From Rickettsia typhi (GTDB lineage Bacteria; Pseudomonadota; Alphaproteobacteria; Rickettsiales; UBA1997), in the NCBI GenBank assembly GCA_945874115.1, contig CAMCFD010000024.1, positions 1 through 18,985 of the forward strand: a DNA stretch of 18,985 bases. Direction: 5' to 3'. Shown in pieces: positions 1 through 6,452 of this stretch (positions are counted from its first letter, which is position 1; every line of letters starts with the position of its first letter). Below the pieces are notes generated by a model that was given only the letters and a program-made list of their open reading frames with translations, did not search any database and was not told the DNA's origin. A program made the position numbers and the translations under genes.

Positions 1-99
1 GGAAAAGGCGCATTTTCTTCTGGTGGCAACAATGTTGCTCCGAAAGGGAAATCGATCAGCGTGCCTCGATTCAACGGTGGAAGCGGCGGCGACAGATAG
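1..99 (+). CDS. C-terminal end of an unidentified protein (5' end outside window)
   Basis: Frame 1 is open from the first base to a TAG at 97-99 and gives 32 residues rich in Gly, Ser, Asn and basic residues, ending PRFNGGSGGDR. The stretch is visibly richer in GC than the following 600 bases, which fits coding DNA next to non-coding DNA. Such Gly/Ser/basic tails are common on many unrelated bacterial proteins, so no family can be named. The reading frame and stop are seen; that it is a real gene end is inferred. Confidence 0.5.
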   Translation, partial: GKGAFSSGGNNVAPKGKSISVPRFNGGSGGDR

Positions 100-566
100 T
101 TTTGGTCGATCGCGATCAATCTTTTGCAATAAATTTGTCGAACATACACAGCTAAAAACTTATAGCTAATTAACTTAGTTTAGCGAAAGCCAGATTTGCG
201 CCTACTTAGAAATAAAAAACGAGAGCCGTAAAGATTGACGAGAATTTTGTGGCACAATGTTAAGAGCGCTAAATTTTAACCACAGAATTTCGCAAATATA
301 TTAAACGACATTTTTCATTTTTTACTTCACGAATTCTGTATAAATTACAAATTTTCACTTAACTCAGAGACAAATCGCAACTTCTTCTTGCGATAAATTC
401 TTTTTATAGACCAATCTTTTTATAGCCCTAGAAATAAAATAACAAACTCAGTGCCAACTGGCCAATCTGAAGCTTTTTCGGATAATTCTTCGTGCAATTC
501 TTGAACATTTTACGCCTAAAAATTCTCGCGATTTTTTCGCTCTTCGAAACTCAAGCTATTGAATGA
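100..566. other. Non-coding stretch, AT-rich
   Basis: No convincing gene on either strand. It holds a 10-nt palindrome GATCGCGATC (108-117), a 7-bp hairpin (374-380 with 388-394), and a direct repeat TCTTTTTATAG at 399-409 and 415-425 (16-base period). Short open stretches on the reverse strand around 420-510 are interrupted by stops in every frame and could be decayed coding DNA, but nothing is recognisable. Confidence 0.5.
374..394. repeat. Small perfect hairpin
   Basis: ATCGCAA (374-380), a 7-base loop, and TTGCGAT (388-394) form a perfect 7-bp stem. A T-rich stretch begins six bases later (401-405), so it might end transcripts of the upstream gene, but the spacing is poor for an intrinsic terminator. 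Confidence 0.3.
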
Positions 567-601
567 TTTAATAATTTATTAAAAATTATTAAATATATAA
601 T
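567..601 (+). promoter_or_regulatory. AT-rich dyad and -10 box ahead of the rhodanese cassette
   Basis: TTTAATAATTT (567-577) and AAATTATTAAA (583-593) are perfect inverted arms around a 5-base centre. A consensus TATAAT follows at 596-601. The -35 position would fall inside the dyad and has no good match, so the promoter may need an activator bound at the dyad. The implied leader to the ATG at 708 is about 100 bases. Confidence 0.4.
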
Positions 602-707
602 GGATAATTTATACGAAGTTGTTTGAAACTTAACTTATAAGATTTATTGGTGTTAATTTGCATCGTAAAAATCTTTGTCATTTTTATTAACAATTTTTAG
701 GAGCTCT

Positions 708-1034
708 ATGAAAAGGATTCGCGTGGATGAATTAAAAAAATATATTGACGAAAAGCAAGATGTTTTGATTATAAACGTTTTGTCGGAAAAATATTTTAAT
801 GAAAATAAAATTCCCACTTCGATTAATATTCCTTTCAAAGATAATAATAATTTCACAACCGACGTTGCCCAAAAAATAAAATCTAAATATAGAAAAATAG
901 TTTTATATTGCAAAAATGTCGATTGTGATTTATCGGGAAAAGCAGCGAAATTACTCGAAGATTCTGACTTTCTAGAAATTGAAGTTTATGAAGGTGGCAT
1001 CGATGGATGGCTTGAAAACACAACTCGCGATTAA
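708..1034 (+). CDS. Single-domain rhodanese-like sulfurtransferase
   Basis: 108 residues, the size of one rhodanese domain. The order is typical: an N-terminal helix segment, then the central strand IVLYCKNVDC with the candidate catalytic Cys68, a following helix, and the closing EGGIDGW that is characteristic of rhodanese C-termini. Rhodaneses carry sulfane sulfur as a Cys persulfide; the acceptor here is unknown. The start at 708 is chosen because TAGGAG lies five bases upstream; an upstream TTG at 675 has no ribosome site. No signal peptide, so cytoplasmic. It is the first gene of a tight three-gene forward set with a 65-aa unknown and a Cys-rich copper-protein homologue, suggesting a role in thiol or metal stress (inference). 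Confidence 0.85.
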   Translation: MKRIRVDELKKYIDEKQDVLIINVLSEKYFNENKIPTSINIPFKDNNNFTTDVAQKIKSKYRKIVLYCKNVDCDLSGKAAKLLEDSDFLEIEVYEGGIDGWLENTTRD

Positions 1035-1073
1035 ACAATTTGCAAATATTAACTATTAAATAAAAGGAGAAAT

Positions 1074-1271
1074 ATGAAATTTAAAATTTTAAAAAACTTA
1101 GCCGAAATCTCGAAGAACAACTCGCCACTTTGCGCAAAAATTGTCTATCAGGAATATTTTAATTATGCGCTTGTCGAATATAAAAATAAGGAAGACAGAA
1201 TTGAGGGATTTTCGAGAGAAGAAATAGCGCATATGGTTGCAATAAATGCAGTAAAAACTTTCATCAACTAA
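1074..1271 (+). CDS. Hypothetical 65-aa protein
   Basis: Not recognised. 65 residues, mixed charge, with no signal peptide or membrane segment; the C-terminal third (around REEIAHMVAINAV) looks like an amphipathic helix. AAAGGAG sits five bases before the ATG, an excellent ribosome site that supports it being a real gene. It lies 39 bases after the rhodanese stop and 13 bases before the next start, so it is very probably co-transcribed with both. A single Cys (in SPLCAK) is present. Function unknown. Confidence 0.7.
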   Translation: MKFKILKNLAEISKNNSPLCAKIVYQEYFNYALVEYKNKEDRIEGFSREEIAHMVAINAVKTFIN

Positions 1272-1284
1272 AAAAAGGGGCAAT

Positions 1285-1626
1285 ATGAACATCGAACATG
1301 GAAAATTCTTAGAATGTATAAAAAAATGTTGCGAATGTCGATATTATTGCCAAACAACTCTTTTTAGTCACTGTCTTATTAAGGGCGAAGGGCACGCCGC
1401 GGTTGAACATGTGAAAGCAATGATTGATTGCATAGAAATTTGTCAACTTGCCGCAGATTTTATGATGCGCAATTCTAGATTGTACAAATTTATTTGCGAG
1501 GCTTGCGCTAGCGCTTGTGAATATTGCGCGCAATCTTGCGAAAAAATTGACGATGTTGAAATGCGCGAATGTGCAAAAATTTGTCATATATGTGCACAAA
1601 TATGCTCAAGAATGTCGGTTAATTAG
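1285..1626 (+). CDS. Four-helix-bundle Cys-rich copper-binding protein (DUF326-like)
   Basis: 113 residues with 17 cysteines, mostly spaced three or four apart (for example Cys71, 74, 78, 81, 85 and Cys96, 100, 103, 107), so they point along one face of each helix. This spacing, plus the HCLIKGEGHA segment, fits the DUF326/Csp-like family, four-helix bundles whose inner face is lined with Cys and can store Cu(I). There is no signal peptide, so a cytosolic form. AAGGGG precedes the ATG by five bases. Last gene of the cassette with the rhodanese. A copper or thiol buffering role is family knowledge; the actual metal is not shown by the sequence. Confidence 0.85.
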   Translation: MNIEHGKFLECIKKCCECRYYCQTTLFSHCLIKGEGHAAVEHVKAMIDCIEICQLAADFMMRNSRLYKFICEACASACEYCAQSCEKIDDVEMRECAKICHICAQICSRMSVN

Positions 1627-1649
1627 CAATTTTAAGGAAAAATTCTATC

Positions 1650-1678
1650 TTTACACAATCAAATGAAAGATATATCAT
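1650..1678 (+). promoter_or_regulatory. Probable promoter of the kdpE-like gene
   Basis: TTTACA (1650-1655), a 17-base spacer and TATCAT (1673-1678) each match the sigma70 consensus at five of six positions. The start would be near 1685, giving a leader of about 100 bases before the ATG at 1789. No Shine-Dalgarno is seen ahead of that ATG. Confidence 0.45.
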
Positions 1679-1788
1679 TATCTAATATTTATAGTAATTT
1701 TGCCGTGTATTTTTTGATTTTTGCTTAAAAAACACACAACTTTGGCTTTATTTTGGCCAATAATTGAAATTTAACTTAAATAAAACTT

Positions 1789-2484
1789 ATGACCAATAAG
1801 AAAAATCTCATCATGATCGTCGATGACGAGCCACAAATCAGAAAATTATTCAGAATTTCTCTTCAATATGAGGGCTATAAAACTGAAGAATGTGAAGATG
1901 CTAGACAGGCTTTGAGGCTGGTGACGGTCGTTAAACCAGATTTGATCATAGTTGATTTGGGGCTTCCGGATATGGACGGCAAAGATCTTGTGTCAAGCAT
2001 CAGAGAATGGTCACAAGTTCCGATAATTGTATGTTCGGTGCGAAATGCTGACAAAGAAATCATTGCCGCGCTAAATTGCGGCGCTGACGATTATATCACG
2101 AAACCTTTTAATCCTGACATAATGCTGGCGCGAATCGAGGCGAATCTTCGAAAAGCAGCGACGAAAACCGCGGGCGAGCCTAATCTTAAAAATGGCCGCA
2201 TCACAATGGATTTGGTGCGCCACGAAGTTTTGGTCGACAAGAAAAGCACTTTTTTCACGCCCAAAGAATATCAATTATTGCGCTATTTATTGATAAACCG
2301 CGGAAAAATGATCACACACAAACAACTTTTGAACGACGTTTGGGGGGCTGCGCACGCTGATTATATGCAATATTTGCGCGTTTATATAAAGCGTTTGCGC
2401 GAAAAAATCGAGTGCGATTTGAAAAAGCCGAAATTTATCATTACCGAACCCGGAATCGGCTATCGAATGGAAAGTTTTGATTAG
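1789..2484 (+). CDS. kdpE: KdpE-like OmpR-family response regulator
   Basis: 231 residues, the normal KdpE length. The receiver domain (about 5-120) shows the acidic pair Asp12/Asp13, phosphoacceptor Asp56 in IIVDLGLPDMDG, Ser83 and the switch Lys105 in TKPF. The winged-helix DNA-binding domain (about 130-230) has FTPKEYQLLRYL and ends in ITEPGIGYRM. The segments DLGLPD, REWSQVPIIV and the LRVYIKRLREK helix are closer to KdpE than to other OmpR-type regulators. KdpE normally activates the kdpFABC potassium pump; no pump gene is in this window. The partner kinase is 1.2 kb away on the other strand rather than in an operon. No clear ribosome site precedes the ATG. Confidence 0.85.
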   Translation: MTNKKNLIMIVDDEPQIRKLFRISLQYEGYKTEECEDARQALRLVTVVKPDLIIVDLGLPDMDGKDLVSSIREWSQVPIIVCSVRNADKEIIAALNCGADDYITKPFNPDIMLARIEANLRKAATKTAGEPNLKNGRITMDLVRHEVLVDKKSTFFTPKEYQLLRYLLINRGKMITHKQLLNDVWGAAHADYMQYLRVYIKRLREKIECDLKKPKFIITEPGIGYRMESFD

Positions 2485-2492
2485 CTTAAATT

Positions 2493-2523
2493 ATGCTATT
2501 TCTAGTAAATATTGAAATAGCAT
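2493..2523. repeat. Perfect 10-bp inverted repeat after kdpE
   Basis: ATGCTATTTC (2493-2502), an 11-base loop, and GAAATAGCAT (2514-2523). It starts nine bases after the kdpE stop. No T-run follows directly; a proper terminator lies 30 bases further on, so this may stabilise the 3' end or act with it. Confidence 0.55.
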
Positions 2524-2553
2524 GAGAATTTTGGTGACTTATGTTTAAAAAAT

Positions 2554-2581
2554 AAAGGGAGAGTTTTTGTCTCCCTTTTTT
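2554..2581 (+). terminator. Rho-independent terminator of kdpE
   Basis: AAAGGGAGA (2554-2562), a 7-base loop, TCTCCCTTT (2570-2578) and a continuing T-run to 2581. GC core plus T-run is the classic form for the forward strand. Confidence 0.85.
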
Positions 2582-2695
2582 ATTGAGTTTTTTGGTGATT
2601 GAAAGCTTCTTGAAAAAATTATTTCTTGCAAAAAAATTTACGAAGAATAATTCCTGTCGCCGTTAAAATTGTCTAAATTGACGACCGAATCGACA

Positions 2696-2836
2696 TTATC
2701 GCCACATTGACATTCCTGCAATTTGTGCACGAAAAAGCTTCACGCTTGGTCTTACGCAGTTTGACGAAGAATCTTTTACGACAAACTTTTTTTGCTCCAA
2801 ACTTCTGGATAATTGTGAATTTTTGCGACTTTTCAT
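2696..2836 (-). CDS. Small basic protein, possibly frameshifted near its C-terminus
   Basis: Not recognised. On the reverse strand AAAAAGGAG stands seven bases before an ATG at 2836 (a longer reading to 2887 lacks a ribosome site). As read, the product has 46 residues, basic and Ser-rich, ending GMSMWR. After residue 36 (SVKLF) the +1 frame stays open to a TAA at 2638 and encodes a more protein-like tail with ECQCGDNVDSVVN. A run of five T on the coding strand lies exactly where the frames would join; with four T the product would be one 65-aa protein. So this is either a mutated small gene, a sequencing slip, or frameshift decoding. Function unknown. Confidence 0.45.
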   Translation of the reverse strand: MKSRKNSQLSRSLEQKKFVVKDSSSNCVRPSVKLFRAQIAGMSMWR

Positions 2837-3061
2837 AAAAAACTCCTTTTTTAAATTGAAGTAAGAGAAGCGAAAAACTAGCTTCAACTAAACATTAGCA
2901 ACAACCAAATAAATTCGCAGCACTTAATGATCTCGAAGAAAATAAATAAGTTATAAACAGCGCGTTTATGTTCTTTTTATAAAAATGCACCGAGCTTCAT
3001 ATATATATTATATTTATGGCCAGTTATTCTGTTGATGGTTATTAATTTAAAAGGAGATCTT
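2837..3061. other. Leader region of the hydrophilic-peptide genes
   Basis: No gene seen. AT-rich, including an alternating AT tract at 3000-3012 that could contain the -10 box for the genes starting at 3062, but no convincing -35. It is also the upstream region of the reverse small gene at 2836, so it should hold divergent promoters. Confidence 0.35.
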
Positions 3062-3223
3062 ATGATAAATAAAAAGTCACAAAATGGTAATAATGCTAAC
3101 AATTCTTCAAACCAAAAATCTCAGGATCAAGGTGAAAAAGAGCAAGAAAAAAATAGCGGACAAAAAGGTCAAGGAAGTAACAATAAAAATTCTTCCAAAA
3201 ACCCAGAATCTGTCAGCCATTAA
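3062..3223 (+). CDS. Hydrophilic low-complexity peptide 1 (53 aa)
   Basis: 53 residues made mostly of Asn (12), Ser, Lys, Gln and Gly, with no Cys and no aromatic residue; it must be disordered and very soluble. AAAAGGAG precedes the ATG at 3062; an earlier in-frame ATG at 3032 has no ribosome site. It is the first of three consecutive small genes with the same kind of ribosome site and composition. The composition resembles hydrophilins and the small general-stress peptides of bacteria, but no family can be assigned from sequence like this. A protective role under osmotic or drying stress is inference. Confidence 0.65.
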   Translation: MINKKSQNGNNANNSSNQKSQDQGEKEQEKNSGQKGQGSNNKNSSKNPESVSH

Positions 3224-3271
3224 AATTAACAAAGTTTTATAATTTTGCAATTTAACCAATTAAGGAGATTT

Positions 3272-3451
3272 ATGACAAATAATTATTCACAAAACACAAC
3301 TGAAAAAGATTCTGCGAACCACGCGACTCAGAAACAAAATGAAAGAAATAACCAAAAAACTCAGGGCGAACATCGCGGAAATAACAAAAAAAATGAATCT
3401 AACACGAATAGTGCGTCTGATTCAAAACCAAAAACTCCTAGCTCTAACTAA
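3272..3451 (+). CDS. Hydrophilic low-complexity peptide 2 (59 aa)
   Basis: 59 residues rich in Asn, Lys, Ser, Thr, Gln and Glu, with a single Tyr and no Cys. TAAGGAG lies five bases before the ATG at 3272. It shares short runs with peptide 1 (NNKKNESN here, NNKNSSKN there), which suggests duplication or convergence to the same composition. It begins 48 bases after the peptide 1 stop. Disordered, probably cytoplasmic; function unknown. Confidence 0.65.
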   Translation: MTNNYSQNTTEKDSANHATQKQNERNNQKTQGEHRGNNKKNESNTNSASDSKPKTPSSN

Positions 3452-3476
3452 GCTGGATAATTTTAAGGAGTATTTT

Positions 3477-3653
3477 ATGCACAAAAATAAAAGCTCTGAA
3501 AAATCTAATTCTTCGCAAAATTCACAAAAGGATAAAACCCAAACTGAAATTGCGAAGAAATCTAGAAAAATTCGCGATGATTTAAGTGAGAAAAAGATCG
3601 ATAAAATGATAAAAGATAGCTTTCCTGCAAGCGATCCTCCAAGCACTTATTAG
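3477..3653 (+). CDS. Hydrophilic peptide 3 with DSFPASDPPS tail (58 aa)
   Basis: 58 residues. The first 25 are Ser/Asn/Lys/Gln-rich like peptides 1 and 2; the rest forms a probable helix (IRDDLSEKKIDKMIKD) followed by SFPASDPPSTY. The DSFPASDPPS motif is one I recognise from small uncharacterised proteins of alphaproteobacteria, often near stress genes; its function is not established. AAGGAG precedes the ATG at 3477 by seven bases, and the gene starts 25 bases after peptide 2 ends. A longer reading back to 3339 overlaps peptide 2 and has no ribosome site. Last gene before a bidirectional terminator. Confidence 0.7.
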   Translation: MHKNKSSEKSNSSQNSQKDKTQTEIAKKSRKIRDDLSEKKIDKMIKDSFPASDPPSTY

Positions 3654-3662
3654 TGGGAATTT

Positions 3663-3702
3663 GCGCTATGTCGACAAATTGTTGGCATAGCGCGAGATTT
3701 TT
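3663..3702. terminator. Terminator between the peptide genes and kdpD
   Basis: GCGCTATG (3663-3670) pairs with CATAGCGC (3686-3693), and the inner bases extend the stem with two G-T pairs. A T-run at 3698-3702 serves the forward strand. It lies between convergent stops (3653 and 3706) and is likely used by both. Confidence 0.75.
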
Positions 3703-3705
3703 CAA

Positions 3706-5676
3706 CTAGACTTTTTTGAAATTTGTAAACCACACAATAAATTCAGCGCCACCTTCGGGGTGGTTTTTTGCAATAATCGACCCACCTTGTTCGGTCATAA
3801 TTGCCCGACATATTGAAAGGCCAAGCCCTGTTCCGGCAATTTTGCTGTCGGTTTGAGTTAACCTCTCATATTTGTCAAATATCGCCTCAAGCTTGTCTTG
3901 CGCAATTCCTAGGCCACAATCTATAATTTTATAAACAAAGCCTCCGTCGCACAGCTCGCAAACTATTGTTATTGGCGATTCTGGCGGCGAATATTTTATG
4001 GCATTGTCGATGATATTTTGCAAAACTTGCTTGGTCATTTCCACATCCATCTCGACTTCAATTTCGAATTCGGGCTCTATCACCATAAATTTTCGAGTTG
4101 AAAGACGATAGCGTGAATTGCTGCGCACTTGCTCGATTGGCACCAAAGGCGACGACCATTCTTTGTTAAATTCAATATCGCCACTTTCAATTCTAGTCAT
4201 GTCTAAAATGTTAGAAATGAAGCTGTTAAGACGCTGCGCTTCCTCAAGCGCCGTGTCGGTTAAATCACTTGCGTCTTCAGGCTCAAGCCTCTTCATGTTC
4301 TGCATTCTTTTATACACACTCAAACTTCCTATAATTGACGCAAGCGGAGTTTTTAAATCGTGCGAAACACTCGACAAAAGCATAGAGCGAAGCTTCTCGC
4401 GCTCTTCACGCATTTGACTTTCGTGCATCTTCACCGTAAGATCTATGCGCTCTAAAATTGCCGCAGCCTGTTCTGACAAGGCTTTCAAGAATAAACCAAA
4501 AGATGTACTGATCTTTGAAGATTGCGCCAATTTTATCCCAACCACGCCAATCTCGCCCCTTGCGGTTGCAAGCGGCTCAAATCTCCATGCTGAATCAAAA
4601 GAAATTGACGTGCCAAGACCTGTCGCGCAAGATTTTTTCCAGCACTCGATCAAAATATTTTCATCTTGCAATAAAATTTCAATTTCACTTGGATAAACTA
4701 ATTTTATTTCACCGCTGTTTTTATCGGGAAGAAAAAATGCCATTTCCACCTCAAGAAATTTGGTCAATTCTTGATGCAAAACTTTTATCGCCTGCCCTTT
4801 ATCTTTAGCCTCGCTTGCGAGTCGATAAATTTCGTAAAGCTCTTGAAGGCGGTGTTTTTTTCGCAATAAAAATGAGCTATATCCCCTGTTAAATGCGCCC
4901 ATAAATGACAAAATCACCGACAAAACTAAGAATATCGACATATTCACCGAATCAGACGGATCTAAAATATCGAAGCTATAAATCGGCAAAATATAGAGGT
5001 AATCGATGAGCAAAAATCCTAGAATACTGACAAGTAACGCTGGGAAGAAGCCATGCAACAAAGAAGTGAAAATTGACGAAACCAAAAACAGCGCGATGAC
5101 AATTCCAATTTTGACTTGCCAATCTATAAACAACATTCTTTGCGCGATTTCTGAAATAAGACTTGCGACCAGAGAAATTAACAACGCAAAAATTATTCCC
5201 CTAGCCTTCACCTCTTTCAATTGCAATTTTTCCATCATGCCAACAGAATTGCTGTTGATAAGCGGAATTATCTCAATTTCTATTGGAAATTTACGCAATT
5301 TTTTGGTTAGCTTTTCGCTTAGCGACCGCCTGAATTTTGAAAAGAAAGCGTCATTATTATCCTGACCAACAATCAGATGGCTTATGATTTGGTTCCTTTC
5401 TTGCAAGTCGTTGATAAAAAACATTATTCCACTCAAAACATCTTCGCTTTCTACATGGTGAATTTGTGCACCCATATCTTTTGCAATCGCAAGAAATTGC
5501 AATATTTTTCGCTGCGAATTGTTATCGATCGTATAATGTTGCGGCGTTTCAATATAAAGCACCATCCATTCACAATTAAGCTCTTTCGCCTTCTTGTCCG
5601 CCATTCGAAGAAGCACGTTAGAGTCTTGACGCGCATCAATACAAACTAATATTTTATTTTCTATCAATTGCAACAT
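3706..5676 (-). CDS. kdpD: KdpD-like sensor histidine kinase lacking the N-terminal KdpD domain
   Basis: 656 residues against about 890 for full KdpD. It begins directly with the USP-like domain (about 8-140), then a DUF4118-type membrane block with four close hydrophobic segments (about 160-265), a GAF-like region (about 285-410), the dimerisation/phosphorylation helix with His439 in SSVSHDLKTPLASI, and an ATPase domain with N-box Asn558, DCGLG at 587-591, Phe600 and GTGLGL at 615-620. All catalytic boxes are intact. The missing part is the N-terminal Walker-A KdpD domain that normally senses with USP; the upstream DNA has no trace of it in frame, so this is a stable short form and not a fresh truncation. 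It faces the kdpE-like gene across three small genes. No ribosome site precedes the ATG. Confidence 0.85.
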   Translation of the reverse strand: MLQLIENKILVCIDARQDSNVLLRMADKKAKELNCEWMVLYIETPQHYTIDNNSQRKILQFLAIAKDMGAQIHHVESEDVLSGIMFFINDLQERNQIISHLIVGQDNNDAFFSKFRRSLSEKLTKKLRKFPIEIEIIPLINSNSVGMMEKLQLKEVKARGIIFALLISLVASLISEIAQRMLFIDWQVKIGIVIALFLVSSIFTSLLHGFFPALLVSILGFLLIDYLYILPIYSFDILDPSDSVNMSIFLVLSVILSFMGAFNRGYSSFLLRKKHRLQELYEIYRLASEAKDKGQAIKVLHQELTKFLEVEMAFFLPDKNSGEIKLVYPSEIEILLQDENILIECWKKSCATGLGTSISFDSAWRFEPLATARGEIGVVGIKLAQSSKISTSFGLFLKALSEQAAAILERIDLTVKMHESQMREEREKLRSMLLSSVSHDLKTPLASIIGSLSVYKRMQNMKRLEPEDASDLTDTALEEAQRLNSFISNILDMTRIESGDIEFNKEWSSPLVPIEQVRSNSRYRLSTRKFMVIEPEFEIEVEMDVEMTKQVLQNIIDNAIKYSPPESPITIVCELCDGGFVYKIIDCGLGIAQDKLEAIFDKYERLTQTDSKIAGTGLGLSICRAIMTEQGGSIIAKNHPEGGAEFIVWFTNFKKV

Positions 5677-5688
5677 GTTATATAAATT

Positions 5689-5702
5689 TTGGTAATTTCC
5701 AA
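5689..5702. promoter_or_regulatory. Dyad just upstream of the kinase start
   Basis: TTGGTAATTTCCAA is symmetric at 12 of 14 positions and lies 13 bases before the reverse-strand ATG at 5676, next to an AT-rich TATATA. It could be an operator or part of the promoter. No family assignment. Confidence 0.3.
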
Positions 5703-5730
5703 GTTAAGGGATAATTACTGAATGCTAACA

Positions 5731-5770
5731 AAGAGTCCCGACTCTTATGCGCCAAACAGCATTTGACGCA
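5731..5770. repeat. Two adjacent small hairpins
   Basis: AAGAGT-CCCG-ACTCTT (5731-5746) is perfect. It is followed by TGCGCCAAA / TTTGACGCA (5748-5756 and 5762-5770) with one mismatch and a 5-base loop. They lie in the upstream region of the kinase; role unknown. Confidence 0.35.
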
Positions 5771-5888
5771 ATCTCATGCTTGTTATTATAGAAGATATGC
5801 CCAAAATTCATCTCTAAAGAAATAAACTCCACAAAGCCACGATATATCTTCAACTTGCCCCAGTCAACACAATTTTACGTTTTCTGTC
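5771..5888. other. Non-coding stretch
   Basis: Nothing recognisable beyond being downstream of the small reverse gene at 5889. No clear terminator or gene is seen. Confidence 0.35.
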
Positions 5889-6059
5889 TTAATTAAAATT
5901 ACCATGATTATAATACAACTCTCGAATATATGGCAAATCTTTGTCGGGAACACCGCCCTGCGGCTTTTTCACGTGTGGCATGCAAAAACTCAACATAAAA
6001 ATAATCGCCAAATTTTTAAAAAACCAAAACAACTTTTGATTGAAAGCTTTGTGCGACAT
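5889..6059 (-). CDS. Small membrane-anchored peptide (56 aa)
   Basis: Not recognised. On the reverse strand CAAGGAGAG stands four bases before an ATG at 6059, and the frame runs 56 residues to a TAA at 5889-5891. Residues 1-10 are polar/basic, residues about 11-27 are hydrophobic (FWFFKNLAIIFMLSFCM), and the rest is a short polar tail with GGVPDKDLPYIRELYYN. This is either a single-pass membrane peptide or an uncleaved or lipoprotein-type export signal; LSFC is a poor lipobox because of the Phe at -1. A plausible promoter lies 30-58 bases upstream. The forward-strand reading of the same DNA has no ribosome site and looks like a shadow. Confidence 0.55.
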   Translation of the reverse strand: MSHKAFNQKLFWFFKNLAIIFMLSFCMPHVKKPQGGVPDKDLPYIRELYYNHGNFN

Positions 6060-6088
6060 TTTCTCTCCTTGTTACTCGATTTATTCAA

Positions 6089-6117
6089 CTTATAATTAGC
6101 TGTTAACCCAAGTTAAA
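6089..6117 (-). promoter_or_regulatory. Probable promoter and small operator of the 56-aa peptide gene
   Basis: On the reverse strand TTTAAC (6117-6112), 17 bases, TATAAG (6094-6089). TTAAC-CCAA-GTTAA (6103-6116) is a perfect 5-bp dyad overlapping the -35 box and the spacer, a position where a repressor could act. Confidence 0.4.
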
Positions 6118-6411
6118 GCTTGATTCTAAGATAAGATTTGCTGCATGAATTATCGATGTCGAACGTGACGCCAAAAAATTAATTTTCCATTAATATTTGT
6201 GAGAAACGGCGCTAGACGCAAAAAATTATTCGCGCCGAATTTTGAGGATAAAAATGAAATCTGGATTTCTTAGAGGAAAAAATTTATTGCTAGAGATAGC
6301 GCAAAAATAACAAAGCTGTTTAAGCTAGTTTCGTCATTCTTAAGGAGGCAAAATCTAGAAAGTTTTACGCGCCAAGGCCTGATTTAGCCAAAGAAATTAT
6401 TTTCAATTAAT
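6118..6411. other. Non-coding stretch with possible small transcript
   Basis: No solid gene. A GAGG followed by ATG at 6254 opens an 18-codon frame ending at 6310. A free-standing TAAGGAGG around 6340-6347 is followed by a stop instead of a start. A forward-strand terminator closes the stretch at 6412-6440. It may be gene debris or a small RNA. Confidence 0.3.
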
Positions 6412-6440
6412 AATTATCTTTTTGGGCAAGATAATTTTTA
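6412..6440 (+). terminator. Hairpin with T-run, forward strand
   Basis: AATTATCTT (6412-6420), a 7-base loop, AAGATAATT (6428-6436), with T residues continuing to 6439. The stem is AT-rich but perfect. No annotated forward gene lies just upstream, so the transcript it would end is unknown. Confidence 0.45.
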
Positions 6441-6452
6441 GGGATAAATTTT

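Noticed and set aside
399..425. Direct repeat TCTTTTTATAG as iterons or CRISPR
   Set aside because: Only two copies of 11 bases; no array, no origin features, no cas genes in the window.
420..510. Reverse-strand frame giving VQELHEELSEKASDWPVG
   Set aside because: Protein-like but only about 29 codons, no start codon and stops in all frames around it; at most decayed coding DNA.
653..913. Reverse 86-aa frame opposite the rhodanese
   Set aside because: Shadow of a well-supported gene; no start signal.
3339..3476. Long start for hydrophilic peptide 3
   Set aside because: Overlaps peptide 2 and lacks a ribosome site; the ATG at 3477 has AAGGAG.
5675..5685. TGTTATAT near the kinase start as a Zur site
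   Set aside because: Only one half-site in AT-rich DNA; no partner arm.
5904..6095. Forward 63-aa reading frame
   Set aside because: No ribosome site; it mirrors the reverse 56-aa gene, which has a strong one.
6254..6310. 18-codon frame with a GAGG ahead
   Set aside because: Too short and the site too weak to call a gene; mentioned only with the possible small transcript.
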